Shown here: piece after piece, positions 56,164 through 64,000 of the stretch | Numbering within the stretch: position 1 is the first letter of the stretch | Layout: every line of letters starts with the position of its first letter | DNA from: Deltaproteobacteria bacterium | Lineage (GTDB): Bacteria; Desulfobacterota; Desulfuromonadia; Geobacterales; Geobacteraceae | Reading direction: 5' to 3' | Assembly (NCBI GenBank): GCA_021847245.1 | Contig: JAJZUC010000007.1 | Span: 1 to 64,000, forward strand | Length of the DNA stretch: 64,000 nucleotides | Translations under genes and position numbers: made by a program | Notes under the pieces: generated by a model | What the model saw: the letters and a program-made list of their open reading frames with translations, nothing else | What the model was told of the DNA's origin: nothing | The model's database searches: none

Positions 56164-57946
56164 AGACACCGGGATAGGTTCCCAGCAGGCATTTTATAAT
56201 TCGCATACAAAAAGGCTGATTGTCTGCCTGGACGCTCTTGCCGCGATAGAAGGCATTGACGTTGACACCTACCATATGCTGACGGAAAAGCTTGCTTCCC
56301 ACACTTTCAACATCCTTGTCGTCGGTCAATTCAACCGGGGCAAAACCACCCTGATCAATGCCCTCATCGGCGAGGCTATCCTGCCGATGGGAGTGATCCC
56401 GCTTACCTCCGTCGTAACTATACTTTCCTTTAGTGACACCCCGGCCACCAAAGTCTGCTTCCAGGCCGGGCATTGTGTCGAAACTACACCCGAATGCCTC
56501 GGCGACTATGTCACGGAAAAGGGAAACCCTGGCAACGTGAAAGGTGTCCAGGAAGTGGTTGTTTCTTATCCTTCTCCTTGGTTGCGGGATGGGGTGCGCC
56601 TGGTGGATACGCCGGGGATCGGTTCGGTCTACCAGCACAACACTGACGTGGCGTACCGCTACCTGCCAGAGGCCGATGCGGTTATTCTTCTACTCTCGGC
56701 AGACCAGCCGGTGAGCCAGGCGGAATGCGACTTTCTGCGGGATGTGCGCCAGTATGCAGACAGGATATTCTTTCTTCTGAATAAGGCGGACCACCTGACT
56801 GACGATGAGTTGCAGGATGCGCTCTGTTTTGCAAGCACTGCCATCGCCGAAGCCATAGGACAAGAGCCTTTCATTTTACCAGCCTCGGCCAGACTGGCCC
56901 TGGATGGAAAACTTGCCGGTTCACAGGACCTCCTCGACCGGAGCCGTCTTCCATCATTTTTCACAGCGCTCAACAGTTTCTTATTGAAGGATAAATGGGA
57001 GGTGCTGGTCAATTCCGTAACCAGGAATATGCAGCGCCTTATTTCCCAAGCCCGATTAAGCGTCGAAGTGGAACTTAAATCGCTTGCCGCCCCTCTTGAG
57101 GAACTCGACGCCAAAATTCGGGCCTTCGATGTAAAAAAGCGTGAAGTGGAAGTCGCTCGGGATGAATACGGCGTCCTCCTGACAGCTGAAGCGAAGAAGC
57201 TCCAGCTTCAGGTAGAGGAAGAACTTGCTTTCTTCAAAAAGGAGCTGCAACAGCGCATAAGTGCAGCTGTAGAAACCGTTTATAGCGAGAACAGTACGAT
57301 GTCGTCCCGAGCATTGAGCGCGCATCTTGAACAGTATGTGGCCACCGCAGTCAGGAGGGAGTTCGATATCTGGCGTACTGCTGAGGATGAGAAAATGGCT
57401 GGAGAGTTTGAGCGGCTGTGCACCAGATTTTCTGCGAGGATCAACGAAACAGTTGATGAACTCTTCAGGTTTTCCGCTGCGCTATTCGCCATACCTTATG
57501 TATCTGTCAGGGCGGAACCACTACAGAACAGCTTGTCCGATTTCTACTATAAGTTCTGGAGTGAACCGGGAAGCATGAAACTCTTCACCTCTTCACTGCT
57601 CCTTGCCCTCCCGAAGTTTATCGGCGACAGCGTGCTTGTGAAAAAGATGCAGGAGTATGCCGTTGATTGCGTCGAGGTACAGTCAGGTCGGCTACGACAC
57701 GATTTTGCTCAACGTATTGAGAAAGGCGTCAGGTCATTCAATCGAGAGATGATGTCAAAGTTGGAAGTTACGGCCAGTGGTATCGAGTCAGCTATGGCAA
57801 AGGGGGCCGAGCAACGACAGGGAGACGAACATGAGGCTGAAATGAGAAGCTCTGCCATTAGAGCGAGGCTGGGCAAATTGGGTGAAATAAGCAATGAGAT
57901 TGCCCTGACTTCAGGTGAACTTCCTGATCTTAACGGCGTTGCGTAA
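56156..57946 (+). CDS. bacterial dynamin-like GTPase
   Basis: This 596-residue protein has an N-terminal GTPase domain with P-loop VVGQFNRGKTTLINALIG near residue 56, G2/G3 as VIPLTSVVT and VDTPGIGSV, and G4 as LLNKADHL. The remainder is mainly helical with long coiled-coil parts (about 300-420). A moderately hydrophobic segment near 440-530 (SAALFAIPYVSV, SSLLLALPKFIG) could serve as the membrane paddle. Such proteins remodel or protect membranes. The GTG at 56156 overlaps the SAP gene and follows GGGAAG; upstream codons in the same frame lie inside the SAP gene. Its presence in a fluoride block is unexplained; GTPases bind fluoride as metal-fluoride complexes. Confidence 0.85.
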   Translation: MNKDTGIGSQQAFYNSHTKRLIVCLDALAAIEGIDVDTYHMLTEKLASHTFNILVVGQFNRGKTTLINALIGEAILPMGVIPLTSVVTILSFSDTPATKVCFQAGHCVETTPECLGDYVTEKGNPGNVKGVQEVVVSYPSPWLRDGVRLVDTPGIGSVYQHNTDVAYRYLPEADAVILLLSADQPVSQAECDFLRDVRQYADRIFFLLNKADHLTDDELQDALCFASTAIAEAIGQEPFILPASARLALDGKLAGSQDLLDRSRLPSFFTALNSFLLKDKWEVLVNSVTRNMQRLISQARLSVEVELKSLAAPLEELDAKIRAFDVKKREVEVARDEYGVLLTAEAKKLQLQVEEELAFFKKELQQRISAAVETVYSENSTMSSRALSAHLEQYVATAVRREFDIWRTAEDEKMAGEFERLCTRFSARINETVDELFRFSAALFAIPYVSVRAEPLQNSLSDFYYKFWSEPGSMKLFTSSLLLALPKFIGDSVLVKKMQEYAVDCVEVQSGRLRHDFAQRIEKGVRSFNREMMSKLEVTASGIESAMAKGAEQRQGDEHEAEMRSSAIRARLGKLGEISNEIALTSGELPDLNGVA

Positions 57947-58156
57947 CCAGTCGGGTGACATCCCTGATCCCCGTGGCGGCGTGCGCTGGATCTTACCGGA
58001 GAAGGCCATCTATTGGGGGAATGTCCCCTGATGCATTTCTTCCCGAGTATATCAAGAAACGTTGAATGGAGATTCGATGAATATATCAACCATTTTTCAA
58101 CTTGTCGCTCTGTTAAGAGGTTGCCAGCCATGATTTTGAAAATGGGGCTGTAGGCT

Positions 58157-59692
58157 ATGATTTTTCAGAGCATCCTCTTCAAGAACGTCGCTGATCGCGG
58201 TGCAGAGGAGCTACCCCTTGCGCCGGACTTCTTTGGCGACCTCAACCTCGACCAGATCGTGGCCACTGCCACGTCCGGGAGGGAAGAGTATGACCTGAAA
58301 CCCTTCTACTATCTACCCCTTCAAGATGTGGATGCCATCACGTATCGTCACGAAGTAATGCGAGACCTTGAAGATCCCCGCCTGTTCGAACAGATCACGG
58401 CTTTTAGCACACGCATGCGCACCATGCGCGACTGTCTCACCCAAGCGGAGAAGCTCTCCTACGACCGACAAAAGGAACGCTGGTTCCTGGATGCCGTGGA
58501 CGCCTATTGCGATGCCGTGACGTGTCTCGTCCATGATCTCTCTCTTGCACAGTTTACTTCACGCGGATTGTTGGCCTTCAGGGAATTTATAGCCGGGTAT
58601 GCGGCATCCGAGACTTTCTGTTCTTTACTAGAGCAAACAAAAAAGCTCAAGTCAGACCTCGCCTCGATCCGCTACTGCCTGCTAATTGACGGACTCACCG
58701 TCCAGGCCCGCCCATACGTCGACGAGCCCGACTACAGCGCGGAGATTGAGGCGACCTTCGAGAGGTTCAAGCAAGGCACCGTCAGCAGGTACCCGTTCGA
58801 GTTCATCAACGAGCCGGGGATGAACCAGGTTGAGGCCAGGATACTCGACCTGGTGGTCCAGCTTTACCCGGAAACCTTTGCCGCATTGGAGCTTTACTGC
58901 GCACAGCACAAGGATTTTGCGGACGCCATGATCGTCACCTTCGACCGGGAGATCCAATTATATATGGCCTGGCTGGAGCACATCGCTGCCTTCAAGAAGG
59001 CGGAATTGAATTTTTGCTATCCGAGCATCTCGCAAACAACCAAGGAGGTTTACAGCCAACAGGGGTTTGACCTTGCTCTGGCCGCTAAGCTCATCACTGA
59101 ACAGGCCATCCCTGTCTGCAATGACTTTTACCTCACAGAGACGGAGCGGGTCATCGTCGTTACCGGTCCGAACCAAGGCGGGAAAACAACTTTTGCCCGC
59201 ACTTTTGGACAACTGTCTTACCTGGCGAGTCTGGGGTGTCCTGTTCCTGGTGTGGAAGCGAGGTTCTATCTCTTCGACCGGCTATTCACTCACTTCGAGA
59301 GAGAGGAGAGCATCGCCAATCTACGCGGCACACTACAGGACGATCTTGTAAGGATTCATGCCATCCTGGAAGATGCCACGCCGAGGAGCATCGTCATCAT
59401 CAACGAGATCTTCATGTCCACCACTTTTCAGGACGCTTTGCTCCTCAGCAGGAAGATTGCGTCAAGGATCTTGGAACTGGACCTGCTCTGCGTCTGGGTG
59501 ACGTTCATCGATGAGCTGGCATCGTTGGGAGAGAAAACAGTAAGCATGACGAGTATGGTGGTCCCCGCAAATCCGGCGTTGCGAACGTACAAGATTGTCA
59601 GACGGGCGGCGGACGGGCTTGCATATGCCCAGGCCATTGCCGAGAAGTATCGACTTACCTACGACATGACCAGGGAGCGCATCGGATCATGA
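58157..59692 (+). CDS. MutS-like ATPase lacking the mismatch-binding domain (first of a pair)
   Basis: This 511-residue protein has a helical region (about 30-310) like the MutS core and lever, and a C-terminal MutS ATPase domain with Walker A VVTGPNQGGKTTFARTFGQ near residue 337. Walker B is SIVIINEIFMSTTFQDA. The N-terminal mismatch-recognition domain of MutS (with its Phe-x-Glu) is absent, so mismatch repair is unlikely. The last codons overlap the second MutS-like gene (ATGA), suggesting a heterodimer. Related genes occur near fluoride riboswitches. The ATG has only GGGG as a ribosome binding site; two short frames lie in the 210-base gap before it. Confidence 0.82.
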   Translation: MIFQSILFKNVADRGAEELPLAPDFFGDLNLDQIVATATSGREEYDLKPFYYLPLQDVDAITYRHEVMRDLEDPRLFEQITAFSTRMRTMRDCLTQAEKLSYDRQKERWFLDAVDAYCDAVTCLVHDLSLAQFTSRGLLAFREFIAGYAASETFCSLLEQTKKLKSDLASIRYCLLIDGLTVQARPYVDEPDYSAEIEATFERFKQGTVSRYPFEFINEPGMNQVEARILDLVVQLYPETFAALELYCAQHKDFADAMIVTFDREIQLYMAWLEHIAAFKKAELNFCYPSISQTTKEVYSQQGFDLALAAKLITEQAIPVCNDFYLTETERVIVVTGPNQGGKTTFARTFGQLSYLASLGCPVPGVEARFYLFDRLFTHFEREESIANLRGTLQDDLVRIHAILEDATPRSIVIINEIFMSTTFQDALLLSRKIASRILELDLLCVWVTFIDELASLGEKTVSMTSMVVPANPALRTYKIVRRAADGLAYAQAIAEKYRLTYDMTRERIGS

Positions 59693-61248
59693 GAGCTTAT
59701 CTTCTCCACCGGGACCGTGATTTCGACTGGCAAGCGTCGCTGCCGTGGCAGGCGGAGGCGCTCACCAGGGACCTGGAATTGACCACACTGTTTGATGCCA
59801 TGGCTCAAGGCGACAAATTTGTCCGGGACGTGGCCGAAAAGGTGGTCCTGGCGGGTTTTGAAAAGGACCTCGACACCATCAGGTATCGCCAGGATGTTCT
59901 TCGGGAATGCCTGGCCCAGCCCGCCATTGTCCGGGAGCTCTATGCCCTCGCCGTCGAGGCGGTGGAGGCGGCAAGGAAACAGTATATTGGCACGATTCTC
60001 CTCCGCTCCCCGGACTGGGTCTTGCGGGGGGCAATCGAACATCTGGAGACATTCGTCGGATTGATCAGGAAACTGAGAAAATTCACCAATACGTACCGGG
60101 ACAAATTCTCTTCGGAAGGGTGGACATCCTTTTATTCGCGATTGCAGGAGGAACTCTCTGATGAGTATGTGACGGGCATTGAAGAGCACCTGACGCGGTT
60201 AAAATTCGACGGCGGCATGCTGCTCAGCGCCGAATTGGGAAACGGCAACAAAGGAAACCGCTACGTCCTCTACCGACCGCCACTTTTGCGAAACAAGCCT
60301 GGTTTGTGGGAGCGGTTCCTTTCATGGTTAAAGGAGATACTTGCAGAATTGGTACCGTTCTTCAAACAGAAGACACCGGACTATAGCTTTACCCTCGACC
60401 CCCGCGACGAAAGCGGCGCCAGGGCGCTGGCGGAACTGCGCAGCCGGGGGATTGCATTCACTGCCAATGCCCTGGCTCAATCCGCAGACCATGTGCGTGC
60501 CTTTTTCAGAGCGTTGTGGACGGAACTGGCGTTCTACGTCGGTTGCCTGAACCTGCAAGGTCAGCTTGCCGGAAAAGGGGGACCGACCTGTCTTACCTCG
60601 TCGATGGCCATGGATGAGGGTCGCTTGTCCTTTCACGGGTTATACGACGCATGTTTGGCGCTGAAGCTGGGGGGCACCGTGGTAGGCAATGATGCCAATG
60701 CCGACGGGAAGGAACTGGTGATGATCACCGGCGCCAATCAGGGGGGCAAATCGACGTTCCTTCGGAGTGTCGGTCTGGCCCAATTGATGTTGCAGTGCGG
60801 CATGTTCGTCGCGGCCGAATCGTTCCGTTCAAGCGTCTGCGATGCCGTTTTCACCCACTTCAAGCGGGAAGAAGATATCGCCATGAAAAGCGGGAAACTC
60901 GACGAGGAGTTGAGCAGGATGAGCGATATTGTCGATCATGTCACGCCGTATTCCCTGGTCTTGTTTAATGAATCGTTCGCCGCTACGAATGAGCGTGAAG
61001 GTTCGGAAATTGCGCGGCAGATTGTATCCGCATTGGTGGAAAGACGGATCAGGGTGGTGTTTGTGACCCACCTCTTCGAGTTGGCCCGGGGGTTCCACGA
61101 CGGAAACAAGAGGAATATGCTGTTCCTGCGGGCTGAAAGGGAATCAGATGGCAGCCGGACCTTCAGGCTCGCCGGAGGAGAACCGTTGCAGACTAGTTTT
61201 GGCGAAGATTTGTACACTTCTATCTTTGGAGCCTGGGATGGTCATTGA
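59689..61248 (+). CDS. MutS-like ATPase lacking the mismatch-binding domain (second of a pair)
   Basis: This 519-residue protein has the same layout as its neighbour. A helical region runs to about residue 310, then comes the MutS ATPase domain with Walker A ITGANQGGKSTFLRSVGLAQ near residue 348 and Walker B SLVLFNESFAATNEREG, followed by VFVTHLFELARGF. The central part has an extra hydrophobic stretch around residues 205-225 (LWERFLSWLKEILAELVPFF), possibly membrane-associating. Like its partner it lacks the mismatch-recognition and clamp signatures. ATG overlap with the first gene indicates coupled synthesis. Its partner, DNA or other target and relation to fluoride are unknown. Confidence 0.82.
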   Translation: MRAYLLHRDRDFDWQASLPWQAEALTRDLELTTLFDAMAQGDKFVRDVAEKVVLAGFEKDLDTIRYRQDVLRECLAQPAIVRELYALAVEAVEAARKQYIGTILLRSPDWVLRGAIEHLETFVGLIRKLRKFTNTYRDKFSSEGWTSFYSRLQEELSDEYVTGIEEHLTRLKFDGGMLLSAELGNGNKGNRYVLYRPPLLRNKPGLWERFLSWLKEILAELVPFFKQKTPDYSFTLDPRDESGARALAELRSRGIAFTANALAQSADHVRAFFRALWTELAFYVGCLNLQGQLAGKGGPTCLTSSMAMDEGRLSFHGLYDACLALKLGGTVVGNDANADGKELVMITGANQGGKSTFLRSVGLAQLMLQCGMFVAAESFRSSVCDAVFTHFKREEDIAMKSGKLDEELSRMSDIVDHVTPYSLVLFNESFAATNEREGSEIARQIVSALVERRIRVVFVTHLFELARGFHDGNKRNMLFLRAERESDGSRTFRLAGGEPLQTSFGEDLYTSIFGAWDGH

Positions 61249-61305
61249 GTGGTATCGCACAGTAACCGAACATGAGATTTTAACTAAATCTTGAAAGGAA
61301 AAATT

Positions 61306-62592
61306 ATGGCACGGATAGAAAAAATTGAGTCCATGGAAATTCTCGATTCACGTGGCAATCCGACCCTGCGGGTATCAGTCACCACGGAAAGCGGCATTGT
61401 TGGAATCGCTGCAGTCCCTTCCGGTGCGTCCACCGGTGAGCGCGAGGCATGCGAACTGCGCGATGGAGATCCGAAGCGCTTTAAGGGCAAGGGAGTCCTA
61501 AAGGCGTGCGGCAATGTGGAAGGTGAAATCCAGGAAGCACTGCGAGGAATGGATTGTCGCGATCAGAGTGTTATTGATAAGACTATGCTTGAGTTGGACG
61601 GGACCAAAAACAAGGAAAGGCTTGGAGCCAACGCTATTCTCGGCGTTTCCCTTGCCGCTCTGGATGCCGGCGCCCGCTGTTCAGACTTGCCTCTTTATCG
61701 TTATCTGGGGGGAGCAGGTGCCGATCTCCTGCCGGTTCCGATGCTTAACATCCTCAATGGAGGCGCACATGCCGACAACAACGTGGACTTTCAGGAGTAC
61801 ATGCTCGTACCTGCGGGACTTCCTACGTTTGGGGAGGCGATGCGCTGTGCTGCAGAGGTCTACCAGACCCTGAAAGGACTTTTACACAGTAGCGGTCGCT
61901 CCACGGCAATTGGAGATGAGGGTGGATTCGCTCCCAACCTTGCAGATAATGAAGAACCGCTCAAACTGATCATCGAGGCGGTGGAGAAGGCTGGCTACCG
62001 TCCTGGTGAAGAGGTGTTCATCGCCATCGATCTGGCTGCAAGCAATTTTTGCAAAGAAGGTCAATACTTCCTGACGTCTCTCGGTGAGTCTCTCACACCT
62101 TATGACCTGATTGGCTATCTGGAACGGCTCGTCGCTACATATCCAATCATCTGCATAGAAGACGGCCTGGACGAAAATGGCTGGGCCGCCTGGCCGGCTC
62201 TCCATACCAGACTCGGAGGAAAAGTTCAAATCACCGCCGATGATCTGACCGTCACCAATACGGAACTCATTAAGCGTGGCATCAGTGAACACTGTTTCAA
62301 TTCGGTGCTCATCAAATTGAACCAGATCGGCAGTGTCAGCGAAACCCTGGCTGCCATCGAGATGACGCAAAAAGCAGGATTCACCGCCATGATTTCTCAC
62401 CGGAGCGGCGAAACAGAGGATACCATCATCGCCGACCTCTGCGTGGGAAGGCTGACCGGCATGATCAAGACCGGAGCGCCCTGCCGCTCGGAGCGGCTTG
62501 CAAAGTATAACCGACTGCTGCAGATCGAACGGGAACTGGGTAATGCTGCCCGCTATGCCGGGAAAGGTGCGTATTGCAGTATTGGGAGGTAG
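61306..62592 (+). CDS. eno: enolase (probable extra copy in the fluoride block)
   Basis: This 428-residue enzyme converts 2-phosphoglycerate to phosphoenolpyruvate with two Mg2+. The catalytic and metal residues are present in order: SGASTGEREACELRDGD, NGGAHADNNVDFQEYM (His), GDEGGFAPN (Glu), AIDLAASNF (Asp), CIEDGLDENGW (Glu), DDLTVTN (Asp), IKLNQIGSVSET (Lys), ISHRSGETEDT (Arg, Ser) and IKTGAPCRSERLAKYN (Lys). Fluoride with phosphate is a classic tight inhibitor of enolase. The usual GDDL before the third metal ligand reads ADDL. Enolase genes are known behind fluoride riboswitches. AAAGGA precedes the ATG at 61306. Confidence 0.95.
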   Translation: MARIEKIESMEILDSRGNPTLRVSVTTESGIVGIAAVPSGASTGEREACELRDGDPKRFKGKGVLKACGNVEGEIQEALRGMDCRDQSVIDKTMLELDGTKNKERLGANAILGVSLAALDAGARCSDLPLYRYLGGAGADLLPVPMLNILNGGAHADNNVDFQEYMLVPAGLPTFGEAMRCAAEVYQTLKGLLHSSGRSTAIGDEGGFAPNLADNEEPLKLIIEAVEKAGYRPGEEVFIAIDLAASNFCKEGQYFLTSLGESLTPYDLIGYLERLVATYPIICIEDGLDENGWAAWPALHTRLGGKVQITADDLTVTNTELIKRGISEHCFNSVLIKLNQIGSVSETLAAIEMTQKAGFTAMISHRSGETEDTIIADLCVGRLTGMIKTGAPCRSERLAKYNRLLQIERELGNAARYAGKGAYCSIGR

Positions 62593-62626
62593 CGTCTTGA
62601 GAGCCGGAATCCCCAAAGAAAAAGGC

Positions 62627-63811
62627 ATGCAAACAACGATAAAACAGTCCTCTCCGATGAAGTTTGTTTTGATGATCGGCGTACTGAGTTTCTTTGCGGA
62701 TTTTACCTATGAAGGCTCGCGGAGCATTCTCGGACCGTATCTTGCCCTCATGTCGGCCAGTGCCACGGCGGTGGGGATTGTTACCGGCTTTGGCGAACTG
62801 GCCGGTTACAGCCTGCGCCTCGTTTCCGGCCGCCTGGCCGATCTGACTGGCAAGTTTTGGCCGATTACGATCTTTGGTTACGTCATTCAGATGTTTTCGG
62901 TGCCGGCGCTGGCATTGGTGGACAGTTGGCCGGCGGTTGCTTCTCTCATCATCCTTGAACGGATTGGCAAAGCAATCCGCAATCCTCCGCGTGACGCGAT
63001 GCTCTCTCACGCTGCCAAGGAGATCGGTTACGGCTGGGCATTCGGCGTGCACGAATCGCTGGATCAATTCGGCGCTCTGTTCGGTCCGCTGGCTGTGGCT
63101 GCAATTTTGGCTCTGCGTGGTGAATATCGTTTCGCTTTTGCCGCATTGCTTGTGCCCGGTCTCATCTGTCTCAGTCTGCTGCTGGTCGCTCGTCGGCTCT
63201 ACCCTCATCCGGAAGAAATGGAAACGGAACCACCTAATGTGCAGACGAAAGGATTACCGCGCATTTTCTGGGTATACCTGGTGGGGGCGGGCCTGGTGGC
63301 AGCGGGCTTCGCAGATTTCCCGCTCATTGCGTATCATTTCCACAAAACGTCCTCCGTGTCGCAGCACTGGGTGCCGATTGCCTACTCTATTGCCATGGCC
63401 GTGAGTGGCACCGGTTCGCTGGTCTTCGGACGGTGGTTCGACCGGTTCGGGATTTCTCTGCTTATACCGCTGACGCTGCTCTCCGCATTGTTTGCTCCGC
63501 TGGTGTTTCTGGGTGGATTCTGGGCAGCTCTGGCAGGGTCAGCAGTATGGGGACTCGGGATGGGAGTTCACGAGTCGATCATTCCGGCTGCCGTTGCGCC
63601 AATGGTCCCGCCCGAACGGCGTGCTTCGGCCTACGGACTTTTTACCGCTGGCTATGGTCTATTCTGGTTCCTGGGGAGCGCCGCCATCGGCATCATTTAC
63701 GACCTTTCCCTCATGGGCACGATTGCCTTTTGCATAGCGTTGCAGCTCGCGGCCATTCCGGTTTTTCTCGTGGTGCGTCGGCAGTACGGTGTATACAGAA
63801 AAGTCTCATAA
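62627..63811 (+). CDS. MFS transporter
   Basis: This 394-residue protein has twelve predicted membrane helices in two halves. The MFS loop motif SGRLADLTGKFWPIT lies between helices 2 and 3, and VFGRWFDRFGIS marks the second half. The substrate cannot be told from sequence. It follows enolase by 34 bases; the ATG at 62627 has AAAGAAAAAGG upstream, while a TTG at 62597 would add ten residues. In this setting it may export fluoride-related or stress metabolites, which is only a guess from position. The 189 bases from its stop to the window end show no convincing gene. Confidence 0.85.
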   Translation: MQTTIKQSSPMKFVLMIGVLSFFADFTYEGSRSILGPYLALMSASATAVGIVTGFGELAGYSLRLVSGRLADLTGKFWPITIFGYVIQMFSVPALALVDSWPAVASLIILERIGKAIRNPPRDAMLSHAAKEIGYGWAFGVHESLDQFGALFGPLAVAAILALRGEYRFAFAALLVPGLICLSLLLVARRLYPHPEEMETEPPNVQTKGLPRIFWVYLVGAGLVAAGFADFPLIAYHFHKTSSVSQHWVPIAYSIAMAVSGTGSLVFGRWFDRFGISLLIPLTLLSALFAPLVFLGGFWAALAGSAVWGLGMGVHESIIPAAVAPMVPPERRASAYGLFTAGYGLFWFLGSAAIGIIYDLSLMGTIAFCIALQLAAIPVFLVVRRQYGVYRKVS

Positions 63812-64000
63812 AGACCGAAGACACCTGTACCCGACATTCATAGCGCTATTCTAAGGATTATGTGCTGCTGTGGCTGTTCGGACTGAAGCATAAGATCGAG
63901 AATAAGTAATAACTGGAAATACTACCGAGCCGCAGCCGGAATTGAATCGGATGATCTGTGGCAGCGGCAATCGCAGTACTGTCAGTTGGTGCTCATGGAC

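Noticed and set aside
58157-61248. MutS pair as part of normal mismatch repair with mutL of this window
   Set aside because: Both lack the mismatch-binding domain and lie 50 kb from mutL in a different gene context.
63812-64000. A gene after the MFS transporter
   Set aside because: Only very short frames are present before the window ends; nothing can be supported.

Overview
The window is a chromosomal segment of a Geobacter-type deltaproteobacterium (Desulfuromonadales). The evidence is the order mutL-miaA-hfq-permease-radical SAM protein-dodecaheme c7 cytochrome, the many multiheme cytochromes and REC/GGDEF/HD-GYP proteins, the response regulator-hisS-acnB order known from Geobacter, and high-GC coding. 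The genus is well supported; the species is not identifiable from what I can see.

Left part (1-13.9 kb): the end of a dockerin-like secreted protein, a MASE3-PAS histidine kinase, the overlapping mutL-miaA-hfq group, an AI-2E-type permease overlapping a PDZ-radical SAM protein, a periplasmic 12-heme cytochrome with its own promoter, a DUF4124 protein, a CPBP-type membrane protease, prpD and ettA. Respiratory block (14.0-23.3 kb): a rightward operon encodes an alternative complex III-like menaquinol oxidoreductase (pentaheme c, a molybdopterin-fold subunit with no visible Mo ligand, Fe-S, NrfD, DUF3341 and monoheme c subunits). A leftward operon encodes a Rieske/cytochrome b/pentaheme c complex. 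The first operon is flanked by two inverted copies of a ~190-bp element with internal inverted repeats.

Middle (23.4-49.7 kb): fbp, a cluster of second-messenger and two-component proteins, comEC, and a REC-GAF-GGDEF protein with the Asp-to-Ser change typical of Hypr (cyclic AMP-GMP) synthases. These are followed by hisS, acnB, a flavin oxidoreductase, a lipoprotein gene broken by one in-frame amber codon, a PP2C phosphatase, a ferritin-like protein, a phosphoglycolate phosphatase-like protein, a tungsten aldehyde oxidoreductase paired with a class II aldolase, a Cys-rich PAS kinase, flgM and a CCA-adding-type enzyme.

Right part (49.7-64 kb): a tRNA-Gly(CCC) gene marks the edge of what looks like an acquired island, by eye less GC-rich than its surroundings. 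It opens with a strong promoter and a fluoride riboswitch whose ACTCC segment can pair either in the aptamer pseudoknot or in an intrinsic terminator. Downstream, all on the same strand, lie a cation/proton antiporter, a UspA protein, a periplasmic PAP2 phosphatase, ilvD, glnA, a small SAP-type protein, a dynamin-like GTPase, two overlapping MutS-like ATPases without mismatch-recognition domains, an enolase and an MFS transporter. I read this as a fluoride-tolerance island combining export with additional copies or variants of fluoride-sensitive Mg/metal enzymes. The GTPase and paired MutS-like ATPases are the least understood part. The island continues past the right edge; no Fluc/CrcB channel or integrase is visible here.
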